DNA from: Adlercreutzia shanghongiae
GTDB lineage: Bacteria; Actinomycetota; Coriobacteriia; Coriobacteriales; Eggerthellaceae
Reading direction: 5' to 3'
DNA: 64,000 nt
Assembly (NCBI RefSeq): GCF_035830635.1
Contig: NZ_JAYMFI010000009.1
Location: forward strand, 234,634 to 298,633
The notes below the pieces were generated by a model. The model searched no databases. It was not told where the DNA came from and saw only the letters and a program-made list of their open reading frames with translations. Both the position numbers and the translations under genes were made by a program. Shown here piece by piece: positions 55,214 to 63,515 of the stretch (position 1 is the stretch's first letter; each line of letters opens with the position of its first letter).

Positions 55214-56312
55214 GGAGATCATCGACTCCTACACCGGGAGGCTGAACGCACTGTCGGCCGCCGCCCGCCGGGTCGTGGCCGCGCAGCTCGCGCAGATCGA
55301 GTACGAGGACATCGCCGACCTCCGCGAGAAGGTCATAGCGATCCTGGAACCCGTCTGCGCCGCCTCGTCGGACACCGCCGCCGCCTACGCCGCAGAGTTC
55401 TACGACGAGGTTCGCGATGCCCAGGCCGGAGCCGTCCTCGGTGCCGAGGCCGTGAGCGCCCACAGCGCCGAGGCCACCGCCGCCGCAGTGAGGGCCATGG
55501 TGCAGGTGGTCGTTGACGGCAAGCCTTGGGACCAGTTCGCCCGCCAGGTCGAGGATCGCGCCGACTACGAGGTGAAGCGGTCGGCGGGGGAGTGCGTCAA
55601 GGCCAACGCCGCCCGCGACCCCCTGCGCCCCAAGTGGGCCAGGGTGCCGAGCGGGGCCGAGACGTGCGGCTTCTGCCTGATGCTCGCCAGCCGAGGCTTC
55701 GCCTACGCGAGCGAGAAGTCCGCATCGGAGAAGGCAGAGGGCGGCCACTACCACCCCAACTGCGACTGCCGCATAGTGCCGGGGTTCCCGGGCATGGAGG
55801 TCGAGGGATACGACCCCGCCGAGCTTTACCGCCGGTGGAGGAGAGATGAGAGGGACAGAGAAATGCGCAAGGAGATCAGGCAATTCCTCGGTGACGGTGC
55901 CTCGGGCGTCGCCAATTTCGAGACGCGCGTGATCGAGCCGCACGAGTTCAGGGCCTATAAGGCGCTGATGGGAGACGGACGCGACTTCACGGTGAAGGCG
56001 GTTGACGCTGATGCCCGCAGGCGCGGCAAGGCATCCCCTGATCTGCTCATGGGCGAACACCGCTACGAACTGAAGTGCCCGGACGGTGCCAATGAGAAGA
56101 AAACCGTCACGAGGAACATCAATCGTGCCATCGAGCAGATGAAGAACGCCGATCCCCCGGCGAGGTCAATCCGCGTCGTGCTCAGCGCGATGGAGACGCC
56201 TCTTTCACGCGACAACGTTATGCACTATGCGAAGAAGAAGATGACAGAAGGCGAAATCGACGAACTGATCCTTGTTATGTCTGAGTCAGAAGTCGTGACG
56301 CTGAAAAAGTAG
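55197..56312 (+). CDS. Minor capsid protein with C-terminal CdiA-tRNase-like toxin domain
   Basis: 371 residues. Residues 1-215 resemble phage head morphogenesis proteins (SPP1 gp7/VG15 type), with CGFCLMLASRGFAYASEKSA and HYHPNCDCRIVPGF, the Cys/His cluster of that family. After a charged linker (about 216-230), the last 130 residues (RVIEPHEFRAYKALMGDG, RRGKASPDLLMGEHRYELKCPDG, NINRAIEQMKNADPP) carry the PDLL-x-G-ExK pattern of CdiA C-terminal nucleases and relatives. The tail-coding DNA is less GC-rich than the head part. A nuclease injected with or retained in virions, or acting in lysogens, is possible. Confidence 0.75.
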   Translation: MATLPREIIDSYTGRLNALSAAARRVVAAQLAQIEYEDIADLREKVIAILEPVCAASSDTAAAYAAEFYDEVRDAQAGAVLGAEAVSAHSAEATAAAVRAMVQVVVDGKPWDQFARQVEDRADYEVKRSAGECVKANAARDPLRPKWARVPSGAETCGFCLMLASRGFAYASEKSASEKAEGGHYHPNCDCRIVPGFPGMEVEGYDPAELYRRWRRDERDREMRKEIRQFLGDGASGVANFETRVIEPHEFRAYKALMGDGRDFTVKAVDADARRRGKASPDLLMGEHRYELKCPDGANEKKTVTRNINRAIEQMKNADPPARSIRVVLSAMETPLSRDNVMHYAKKKMTEGEIDELILVMSESEVVTLKK

Positions 56313-56384
56313 AAGGAGCTTCCCATTGCCCTCCTTATTCAGGCGGGGGGGTGGCTCCTTCACGACGAATTATACCACGGAATC

Positions 56385-56406
56385 AAGCGCCTACGGGCGC
56401 TTTTTT
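56385..56406 (+). terminator. Terminator after the capsid-toxin gene
   Basis: AAGCGCC/GGCGCTT stem, TACG loop, then TTTT. The 56313-56490 spacer otherwise holds no gene. Confidence 0.85.
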
Positions 56407-56490
56407 CATGCCTGGATTCGGGCGACCTACTCATTGCGCGGGAGGCATCCGCGCACCGACACCGGCTGGGGCCGGGGAAAGGGGCATTCC

Positions 56491-56994
56491 ATGTCCGAAA
56501 ACACCGCTAACGCGGGAACCACTCCCCAAGGGGAGGGCGCCAACGAGAACCCCGCCATGGAGGGCTCTCAGCCCAAGACGTTCACCCAGGAGGAGGTGAA
56601 CGCCCTCATGGGAAAGACGCGCAAGGAGGAGCGGGCCAAGTTCGCCAACTACGACGACTACAAGGCCGCCGCCGAAAAGCTCAAGCAGATCGAGGAGAAG
56701 GACAAGACCGACCTCCAAAAGGCGACCGAGAGGGCCGATGCCGCAGAGGCGAGGCTCGCCGAGCGCGAGGCCGCCGATGCCATCGCCAAGGCCGCCCGCG
56801 AGGTGGCGAAGGCCACGGGGGTTCCCGTCGAGGCCCTGCGCGGGACGACCCGCGAGGAGATCGAGGCCCACGCCGAGGTGTTGAAGCCCTTCTTCGCCAA
56901 GGACGCCGCGCCGAGCGTGAACACCGGCTCCCCATCCACGGAGGAGAAGGGGAGCGGCGACCCGCTGCGCGACGCGATCAACCAAATGCTCTAG
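56491..56994 (+). CDS. Capsid scaffolding protein
   Basis: 167 residues from ATG 56491 with GGGGAAAGGGG. Low-complexity N-terminus, then a long coiled coil (YDDYKAAAEKLKQIEEKDKTDLQKATERADAAEARLAERE) and a small helical tail SGDPLRDAINQML. This fits DUF4355-type scaffold proteins that precede major capsid genes. It guides prohead assembly and leaves before packaging. Confidence 0.82.
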   Translation: MSENTANAGTTPQGEGANENPAMEGSQPKTFTQEEVNALMGKTRKEERAKFANYDDYKAAAEKLKQIEEKDKTDLQKATERADAAEARLAEREAADAIAKAAREVAKATGVPVEALRGTTREEIEAHAEVLKPFFAKDAAPSVNTGSPSTEEKGSGDPLRDAINQML

Positions 56995-57006
56995 AAAGGA
57001 ATCCGA

Positions 57007-58107
57007 ATGGCTTACAACGACATCCAGGGACGCGCCGACCTCACCGACGTGCTGCTTCCCGACCAGATCATCAAGGAGATCATCGCCGAGGCCCCCAAGT
57101 CCTCCGTGCTGCTCTCCCGCGCCAAGAAGGTGCGCCTGTCCGCCAAGAAGGCCAAGCAGTCGGTGCTCGCCACGCTGCCCGAGGCCTACTGGGTCAACGG
57201 CGACACGGGCCTGAAGCAGACCACCAAGAGCACCTGGAAGAACATCAACATCACCGCCGAGGAGCTGGCCGTCATCGTGCCGATCCCCGATGCCCTCCTG
57301 GACGATGCCGACGTGCCGCTGTGGGACGAGGTGAAGCCGCTGCTGGTGGAGGCCATCGGCAAGAAGGTTGACGCCGCCGGCATCTTCGGCGACGACAAGC
57401 CCGACTCCTGGCCGGAGGCCATCGTGCCCTCCTGCATCACCGCCGGAAACGTCGTGCATCGCGGCGGCAAGGATCTCGGAGTTGATGTGGCCGACGCGGG
57501 CAAGCTGCTCGCCGAGCAGGGGTTCGGCATCAACGGTTTCGCCTCGAAGCCCGGCATGCAGTGGGAGCTTGTGGGCCTGCGCAACGCCAACGGCGATCCC
57601 ATCTACACCCAGTCCCTCTCCGGCGCTCCGCAGTCGGGCCTGTACGGCTACCCGCTGAACGAGGTCACCACGGGCGTGTGGGACGCCGAGAAGGTGGACA
57701 TCCTCGCGGGCGATTGGAACAAGTTCGTCATCGGCATCCGCCAGGACATCACCTACGACCTGTTCAAGGAGGGCGTCATCTCCGACGAGAACGGCAAGGT
57801 GCTCCTGAACCTCATGCAGCAGGACTGCAAGGCCCTGCGCGTGGTGTTCCGCGTCGGATTCCAGGTGGCTGTGCCGGTGACCCGCCTGGGCGGCAAGTAC
57901 CCCGCCGCCATCGTCGCCCCGGCCGCCGAGGCCGCCGCCCTCTCCGATGACTTCCCGGTGGAGCCGGCCGCCCCCGAGTCGGTGGGCGACAAGTCCACCA
58001 AGGCCGAGCTTGAGGCCTACGCCGCCGCCAACGGCATCGACCTCTCCGGCTGCTCCAACAACGCCGAGCGCCTGGCCGCCATCCGCGCCGCCGAGGGAGC
58101 GGAGTAG
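57007..58107 (+). CDS. Major capsid protein with C-terminal HeH/LEM-like motif
   Basis: 366 residues. HK97-fold capsid signatures include SVLLSRAKKVRLSAKKAKQSVLATLPEAYWVNGDTGLKQTTKSTW, ELAVIVPIPDALLDD and GSDW-like DWNKFVIGIRQDI. The last 40 residues (KSTKAELEAYAAANGIDLSGCSNNAERLAAI) form a HeH/SAP-like helix-extended-helix probably exposed on the virion. GAAAGGAA precedes ATG 57007. Confidence 0.9.
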   Translation: MAYNDIQGRADLTDVLLPDQIIKEIIAEAPKSSVLLSRAKKVRLSAKKAKQSVLATLPEAYWVNGDTGLKQTTKSTWKNINITAEELAVIVPIPDALLDDADVPLWDEVKPLLVEAIGKKVDAAGIFGDDKPDSWPEAIVPSCITAGNVVHRGGKDLGVDVADAGKLLAEQGFGINGFASKPGMQWELVGLRNANGDPIYTQSLSGAPQSGLYGYPLNEVTTGVWDAEKVDILAGDWNKFVIGIRQDITYDLFKEGVISDENGKVLLNLMQQDCKALRVVFRVGFQVAVPVTRLGGKYPAAIVAPAAEAAALSDDFPVEPAAPESVGDKSTKAELEAYAAANGIDLSGCSNNAERLAAIRAAEGAE

Positions 58108-58109
58108 CC

Positions 58110-58493
58110 GTGGGGGCCTACGCCGAGGCCTCCGACCTTGAGGACAGGTGGAGGCCCCTCTCCCCAGACGAGCAGGCCCGCGCGAAGGTGCTGCTCATGG
58201 ACGCCGCCGAGATCCTGGACGCCGAGTGCGAACGCTGCGGGCGCGATCACAAAACCGTGTCCGCGCAGCTGAAGAAGCAGGTGTCCTGCTACATGGTGCG
58301 GCGCGTGATGGCTGCGGGAACCGGGGCCGACGTGTCCCAGCTCGGCGTCACCGTCGGGCCGTTCTCGCAGCAGCAGACCTTCGCGAACCCCGCCGCGAAC
58401 CTGTACGTCAGCCCCGACGAGCGGCGGCTGCTCGGCATCCCCAAGCGCCGCCAGCGCATCGGATCGGTGCCGTCCTACGGGGGCGCGGAATGA
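58110..58493 (+). CDS. Head-tail connector protein
   Basis: 127 residues from GTG 58110, two bases after the capsid gene. Helical N-terminus (ASDLEDRWRPLSPDEQARAKVLLMDAAEIL) and VSCYMVRRVMAAG fit Gp15/Gp19-type connectors binding the portal. Ends PSYGGAE; overlaps the next gene as ATGA. Confidence 0.75.
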   Translation: MGAYAEASDLEDRWRPLSPDEQARAKVLLMDAAEILDAECERCGRDHKTVSAQLKKQVSCYMVRRVMAAGTGADVSQLGVTVGPFSQQQTFANPAANLYVSPDERRLLGIPKRRQRIGSVPSYGGAE

Positions 58494-58816
58494 GGGGCGA
58501 GGCCGTCCTTGTGGCGGTCTCCTGTGGCTCGGAGACCGACGCCCTGGGCGACGAGGTGCCGCAGACGCGGGCCGTCGAGGTCGGCAACGTGCTCGTAGCG
58601 CCCGGGGCCGCGTCGGGCACCGGCGGGGACAACCGCCCCGACGGGAGGTGGGAGCGTTACACGCTCTACTTGCCCGAAGACTGGGACGGCGACGTCTCCG
58701 GGGGCACCGTAACCGTTCGAGGGACGGTCTGCCGCGTGGTCGGCGTCCCGGCGCACTGGCCCGACAGCCCAACCGGGTGGCGCTGGGTTGTGGAAGTGGA
58801 GGCGACCCATGGGTGA
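58490..58816 (+). CDS. Head closure protein
   Basis: 108 residues, ATG 58490. Beta-rich (VLVAVSCGSETDALG, VGNVLVAPGAASG, TVTVRGTVCRVVGVPAHW), as for SPP1 gp16-like stoppers. Assigned mainly by position between connector and tail-completion genes. Confidence 0.6.
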   Translation: MRGEAVLVAVSCGSETDALGDEVPQTRAVEVGNVLVAPGAASGTGGDNRPDGRWERYTLYLPEDWDGDVSGGTVTVRGTVCRVVGVPAHWPDSPTGWRWVVEVEATHG

Positions 58817-59075
58817 CAAGTGCAAGTTCGTATGGAACCGCGATGGGGCCGAGGCCCTGCTGCGCTCGGCGGGCGTCCAGGACGACCTCATGGCCCGAGG
58901 CAAGCGCATCAAGGATCGCGCCGACTCGTCCACGGGTGCCAAGTTCGCCCTCAAGAAGCGCAAGGGGCGCAAGGGCGGCCGCCCCTACGTGGTCGTGGCC
59001 GCCAACTCCCGCCACGCCAAGGCGAAGAACGCCCGCCGCAACACGCTGCTGAAGTCCATCGACGCGGGGAGGTGA
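58809..59075 (+). CDS. HK97-gp10-like neck/tail-completion protein
   Basis: 88 residues from ATG 58809 with GTGGAGG. WNRDGAEALLRSAGVQDDLMARGKRI and RPYVVVAANSRHAKAKNARRNTLLKSI are typical of gp10-family proteins joining head and tail. Strongly basic. Confidence 0.65.
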   Translation: MGDKCKFVWNRDGAEALLRSAGVQDDLMARGKRIKDRADSSTGAKFALKKRKGRKGGRPYVVVAANSRHAKAKNARRNTLLKSIDAGR

Positions 59076-59079
59076 CCCC

Positions 59080-59418
59080 ATGGACGCCGAGGAATCCATG
59101 ATCGCCCACCTGCGCGAGGCCCTGGGCGTCCCGTGCTCGTCCGACGTGCCAAAGAAGCGCCCCGCGTCCTTCGTGACCGTGGAGCGCACGGGAGGGGGCG
59201 ACGACGGGTTCACCGACGACGCCTCGCTCGCCGTCCAGTGCTGGGGGCCGACGAAGGCCGACGCCCACGCGCTCGCCCTGCGGGCCAGGGCCGCCCTTCC
59301 CGACTGGGAGGAGCTGGACGGGGCCGTGTCCTGCTCGTGCGAGTCGCTCTACTCGTTCCCGGGCGAGGGCGGCGAGCCGCGCTACCAGCTCACGGTGGCG
59401 GCGAGAACCTACATCTGA
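59080..59418 (+). CDS. Tail terminator protein
   Basis: 112 residues, ATG 59080. MIAHLREALGVPCSSDVP, FVTVERTGGGDD, SLAVQCWGPTKADAHALALRARAALP and YQLTVAARTYI match the gp17/tail-terminator layout that caps the tail tube. Assigned by pattern and order. Confidence 0.7.
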   Translation: MDAEESMIAHLREALGVPCSSDVPKKRPASFVTVERTGGGDDGFTDDASLAVQCWGPTKADAHALALRARAALPDWEELDGAVSCSCESLYSFPGEGGEPRYQLTVAARTYI

Positions 59419-59460
59419 CCGACGGGGGCGCAAGGCCCCCTCTCTTTTCCAGGAGGAAGA

Positions 59461-60054
59461 ATGGCAAGGAAGAAGAACCCAGACCTCGTGTCGGCGGGCA
59501 AGCCGAAGTCCGGCGGTGCCGTCTTCATCGCCCCTGCGGGCACGACCGTCCCCACCGACGCCCTCACCGAGCTTCCCGAGGACTACAAGTGCCTCGGCTG
59601 CATCTCCGAGGACGGCGTGGTGAACACCCAGTCCACCGAGTCCGAGGACTTCAACGACTGGGAGGGCGACACGGTGGACACCTCCACCACCAAGTACTCC
59701 GAGACGCTCCAGATGACGTTTTTGGAAGCGGTCAACCCCGACGTGCTGGCATACATCTACGGCGACTCGCACGTCCACATGACCGAGGGGGGCGGCATCC
59801 ACATCGAGCACACGGGCGACGACCGCGACGAGTGCGTACTGGTGGTGGACACGATCCTCAAGAACAAGCGCATCAACCGCCTCGTCGCGCCGCGCTCCAT
59901 CGTGGGCGAGATCGGCGACGTGTCCCGCAAGCGCAACGAGCTGATGGGCTACCAGGCCACCATCAAGACGCTCGTAGATGACGGCGGGGTGCCCGTCCAC
60001 GAGTACATCGACGAGATCAAGAAGACGCCCGCCGCGCCGGAGGTGACCGAGTAA
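59461..60054 (+). CDS. Major tail tube protein
   Basis: 197 residues, ATG 59461 with AGGAGG. N-terminus contains SAGKPKSGGAVFIAPAGTTVPTDA, then EDYKCLGCISEDGVVNTQSTESEDFNDWEGDTVDTSTTKYSETLQMTFLE, a strong phage tail tube signature. Forms the tail tube around the tape measure. Shares one base with the next gene. Confidence 0.88.
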   Translation: MARKKNPDLVSAGKPKSGGAVFIAPAGTTVPTDALTELPEDYKCLGCISEDGVVNTQSTESEDFNDWEGDTVDTSTTKYSETLQMTFLEAVNPDVLAYIYGDSHVHMTEGGGIHIEHTGDDRDECVLVVDTILKNKRINRLVAPRSIVGEIGDVSRKRNELMGYQATIKTLVDDGGVPVHEYIDEIKKTPAAPEVTE

Positions 60055-60332
60055 TGGCCAAGAAGAAGGATTCGCTCGTCGATGTCGAGTGCATGGGCAT
60101 CGGGGTCACCATCGACACCGACCGCTTCGACGACATCGAGCTGATCGACATGATGGACGACGTTCAGGACGGCGACCCCCTCAAGGTCGGAAAGATCCTC
60201 AAGAAGATCCTCGGTAGCGACTGGAAGCGCGTCTACGACGGCCTGCGCGACGAGCGCGGCGTGGTGCCCGCCTCCAAGGCCATGAAGTTCTTCGGCGAGG
60301 TCATGGAGGCGGCGGGGGCAAAAAACTCCTAG
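60054..60332 (+). CDS. Tail assembly chaperone (short form)
   Basis: 92 residues, ATG 60054. Acidic, with DIELIDMMDDVQDGDPLKV and ILKKILGSDWKRVYDGL, located between tail tube and tape measure as gpG is in lambda. Its 3' end carries the slippery heptamer A AAA AAC at 60320-60326, so a fraction of ribosomes should make a 218-residue -1 fusion with the next frame. Confidence 0.85.
   Translation: MAKKKDSLVDVECMGIGVTIDTDRFDDIELIDMMDDVQDGDPLKVGKILKKILGSDWKRVYDGLRDERGVVPASKAMKFFGEVMEAAGAKNS
60320..60326 (+). promoter_or_regulatory. -1 ribosomal frameshift site AAAAAAC
   Basis: Frame 0 reads GCA-AAA-AAC-TCC-TAG; slippage on A AAA AAC moves reading into CTC-CTA-GCG-CTC-TCC-TCG-ATG, in frame with the downstream ORF. 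This is a canonical X XXY YYZ heptamer in the expected place. Confidence 0.85.
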
Positions 60333-60709
60333 CGCTCTCCTCGATGATGTCCCGGTACCCCGACGAGCTGAGGGCCGACTTCCAGCAGTACTACGGGCTG
60401 AACATCGACGGCATGGGCACCGACTACTCGGTGACCCACGCCGCCGTGCTCGCCGTGATGCTGCCCCTCGGGGCGCGGGTGCCCTCCAAGGCAGACCCGT
60501 CCCTGGAATGGAGCCTGGATCGCCAGATCGCCGCCGCCACCGCCAACGCGGTGCGCGACCTGCACTGGGCCATGGCCGGGGGCGGGGAGGCCGACAGGCC
60601 GGAGAGGATCGGGCCGCCCGCGCGCAAGCGGGAGGACATCGAGGAGATATACGCGGAGGACTACATAGAGGAGCTTGCGAGGCTGAGGGGAGGCGATTAT
60701 GGCGACTGA
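60326..60709 (+). CDS. Tail assembly chaperone, frameshift extension
   Basis: 127 extra codons entered by -1 frameshift from 60326; an ATG at 60344 could start a free 121-residue form but has no good ribosome site. Sequence includes LLALSSMMSRYPDELRADFQQYYGLNI and EEIYAEDYIEELARLRG. The G-T type fusion binds tape measure and tail tube during assembly in lambda-like siphophages. Overlaps the tape measure gene by 11 bases. Confidence 0.82.
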   Translation, partial: LLALSSMMSRYPDELRADFQQYYGLNIDGMGTDYSVTHAAVLAVMLPLGARVPSKADPSLEWSLDRQIAAATANAVRDLHWAMAGGGEADRPERIGPPARKREDIEEIYAEDYIEELARLRGGDYGD

Positions 60710-63506
60710 GATCGGAACCGCCTACGTGGCCATCGTGCCTTCGCTCAAGAACGCGAACAAGGTCATCGAGCAGCAGATCCAGGGCGGCTCCATCGGCAAG
60801 CAGATCGGCCGGGCCATAGGGTCGGGGGTGTCCGACAACGCGGGCAGCGGCCTCAAGAGGGCCGGGGCGCTCGCATCGGGCACGTTCGGCAAGATCGCCA
60901 AGGCCGGCGCAGGCGCGTTCGCGGGCATAGGAACGGTGCTCGCGGGCCTCGCGGCCAAGGGCGGGATGACCCGCGCCCTGAACCTTGAGCAGGCCCAGCA
61001 GATGTTCAAGGGCATGAAGCTCGACTGGGCCGACTACAAGGACACCGTGAACGCCGCCGTGGACGGCACGGCCTTCTCGCTCGACCAGGCGGCGCTCGTG
61101 GCCGCGAACCTTGCCGCATCCGGCGTGGCCGCCGGAGACGACATGAGGCGGGCGCTGGACGCCTGCACGGGCACCGCCGCCACCTTCGGGCGCGACCTGG
61201 GGGACATCGGTGGCATCTTTCAGAAGGTCGCCGCCCAGGGCAAGATAAGCGGCGAGACGGTGCAGCAGTTCGCCGACCGTGGCGTGAACGTCACCGCCAT
61301 CCTGTCCGAGGCCCTGGGGAAGTCCTCCGAGGAGATCAAGGACATGGTGTCCAAGGGCAAGATCGACTTCAAGACGTTCTCGGATGCCATGTACGATGCC
61401 TTCGGCGACTCCGCCTCGGCGGCCAACGAGACGTTCAGCGGCTCCATGGCGAACATGAGGTCTGCGATCTCCCGCATCGGCGAGAAGTTCATGACTCCGA
61501 TCAAGGACAACGCCGTTCCGGTGTTCAACTCGGTTCGCCTCGCCCTGAACCAGGTCAACAAGGCGCTCCAACCCGTGGCCGACAGGTTCTCGCAGCTCGC
61601 CGACGTGGCGGGCGGCAAGATCGTCGCAGCCTTCGACGGGTTCACCAAGCGGATGGAGGACGGCGCGTCCGTCATCGAGGCCGTCAAGGGCGGCCTTGAG
61701 GACGTGTTCGGTGCCGATATCGTCTCAAAGGCCGAGGGGCTTGTGGCCGCCGTCGGGGGCCTCGCGGCCCTCGGCCCCGTGCTGAAGCTGGCGGGCGAGG
61801 GCGTGAGCATCGCCGCAAAGGGCTTCGACGCCTTCAACGGCGTGGCCGGCCCGGTCGTGTCCGCTCTCGGCGACGGGGCATCGAAGGCGCTCGACTTCGC
61901 CAAGAACCTGGGCGGTGCTGGCCTGGACGCCGTGAAGGTGTTCGGGAAGAGCCTGTCCCACGGGTTCATCCCGCAGAGCGCCTTCGATGACCTCTACGGC
62001 TTCGTGGACGACGTTCGCCAGGGGCTTTCCGGCGCTGGCGGCGTCATCGCCGATGCGCTCGGCAACGTGCGCGGCGCTGTGGCCGAAAGGCTTTCCGACG
62101 TGGGCGAGGTCGTGGACAACGCCCTGGGCGGCATCCCCGGCCGCATCGGCGGCGCTCTCGGGAACATCCGGGGCGTCCTCGGCGAGTCCGTGGGCAACGC
62201 CGTGACCGAGTTCAAGAACAAGTTCAACATCGGCTCACACGCCGAGGGCGAGGGCTCGAAGCTCTCCGCCGTGTTCGGCAAGATCAAGGGAGCGGCGGGC
62301 AACATGGGCGGCGTGCTCGTGAAGGCCGCAGGCGGACTGACCGCCGTGGCGGGCGGCCTGCTCACCGCAGGGTTCGCCGCCGTGGCGTCGGGCATGGACC
62401 TTGAGGCCGCGAGCCAGCAGTTCATGGAGAAGATTCAGCTCATCACCCAGAACCTCCCGGCCATGGCCGAGCAGTTCGTGGGCCTGCTGCCCTCCGTGGT
62501 GTCGCAGCTCACCGCCGCCATGCCGTCGCTCGTCGGCGCGTTCACAACTGCGATGTCGACCATCGTCCAAGCGCTCCCGACAATCCTGCCGCAGCTCTCC
62601 ACGGGGCTTGCCCAGATGGTCGTGTCACTCGCGCCGGTGCTCGTTGAGATGGCCCCCATGCTGCTCGATGCGGGAATGCAGCTGTTCACGGCCATCGTGA
62701 ACTCGCTGCACATCATCATCCCCGTGCTCATCGCGCAGCTGCCTGTGCTTGTTGAGAATGTGGCGAACGTCCTGTGCAACAACCTGCCAACTCTGCTCGA
62801 CGCCGGATTGACCCTGTTCATGGCCCTAGTGAACGCGTTCATCACCATGCTGCCGCGCCTCATTGAGAAGCTGCCCGACCTCATCATCAGGGTGACGGGC
62901 AAGCTCGCGAGCTTCGGGCCGAAGCTGCTGCAGGCTGCGGGGACGCTGTTCAGAAAAATCTGCGAGGCCATCCCGAAGATCGTTCCGGCCGTGCTCTCCG
63001 CCCTGGGGAACCTGCTCTCGCAGCTCCCCGGGAAGATCGTCAGCTTCGCCGGGAGGATGGGCACTGCGGCGAAGGATATGCTGCGCGGCATGGTCAACGG
63101 TCTGGCCGACGCGGGCAAGTGGGTCATCGACAAGATAGGCTCCATATGCAGCGACGCCCTTGGCGCCGTGAAGAGCTTCTTCGGCATCGCGTCGCCCTCG
63201 AAGGTCATGCGCAAGATGTTCCGCTTCGTCGGAGACGGCATGGTGCTCGGCCTCGGAGACAAGGCCGACGCCATCACCGGTGCAATGAAGGGGGCCGTGT
63301 CAGGAGCGCTTGGCGTCGCCAAGTCGTTCAGCCCAGAGCTGAACTTCGCCGCGCGCGGCACCGCGAAAGTAAACCTCGGCTGGGGCACCGACCCCGCCAC
63401 GGGCGGGGCCAAGACGCCCTCGCCGAACCAGACATTCAATATCTACTCGGACGACCCCGAGCAGGTGGCGGCGCTCGTTGCCGCCCGCCAGCGCCGGGGA
63501 TGGTAG
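60699..63506 (+). CDS. Tape measure protein
   Basis: 935 residues, ATG 60699. N-terminus EIGTAYVAIVPSLKNANKVIEQQIQG is typical; TMP domain near 85-260 (LNLEQAQQMFKGMKLDWADY, FGRDLGDIGGIFQKVAAQGKISGETVQQFADRGV). Hydrophobic helices around 595-760 may insert in the host membrane at DNA entry. C-terminus AVKSFFGIASPSKVMRKM is conserved in the family. By the usual 1.5 angstrom per residue rule the tail would be near 140 nm. Confidence 0.93.
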   Translation: MATEIGTAYVAIVPSLKNANKVIEQQIQGGSIGKQIGRAIGSGVSDNAGSGLKRAGALASGTFGKIAKAGAGAFAGIGTVLAGLAAKGGMTRALNLEQAQQMFKGMKLDWADYKDTVNAAVDGTAFSLDQAALVAANLAASGVAAGDDMRRALDACTGTAATFGRDLGDIGGIFQKVAAQGKISGETVQQFADRGVNVTAILSEALGKSSEEIKDMVSKGKIDFKTFSDAMYDAFGDSASAANETFSGSMANMRSAISRIGEKFMTPIKDNAVPVFNSVRLALNQVNKALQPVADRFSQLADVAGGKIVAAFDGFTKRMEDGASVIEAVKGGLEDVFGADIVSKAEGLVAAVGGLAALGPVLKLAGEGVSIAAKGFDAFNGVAGPVVSALGDGASKALDFAKNLGGAGLDAVKVFGKSLSHGFIPQSAFDDLYGFVDDVRQGLSGAGGVIADALGNVRGAVAERLSDVGEVVDNALGGIPGRIGGALGNIRGVLGESVGNAVTEFKNKFNIGSHAEGEGSKLSAVFGKIKGAAGNMGGVLVKAAGGLTAVAGGLLTAGFAAVASGMDLEAASQQFMEKIQLITQNLPAMAEQFVGLLPSVVSQLTAAMPSLVGAFTTAMSTIVQALPTILPQLSTGLAQMVVSLAPVLVEMAPMLLDAGMQLFTAIVNSLHIIIPVLIAQLPVLVENVANVLCNNLPTLLDAGLTLFMALVNAFITMLPRLIEKLPDLIIRVTGKLASFGPKLLQAAGTLFRKICEAIPKIVPAVLSALGNLLSQLPGKIVSFAGRMGTAAKDMLRGMVNGLADAGKWVIDKIGSICSDALGAVKSFFGIASPSKVMRKMFRFVGDGMVLGLGDKADAITGAMKGAVSGALGVAKSFSPELNFAARGTAKVNLGWGTDPATGGAKTPSPNQTFNIYSDDPEQVAALVAARQRRGW

Positions 63507-63515
63507 GGAGGTGCC

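Noticed and set aside
62235..63439. Minus-strand open frames opposite the tape measure gene
   Set aside because: Shadows of a long GC-rich gene; no ribosome sites and no gene order reason for leftward genes in the tail module.
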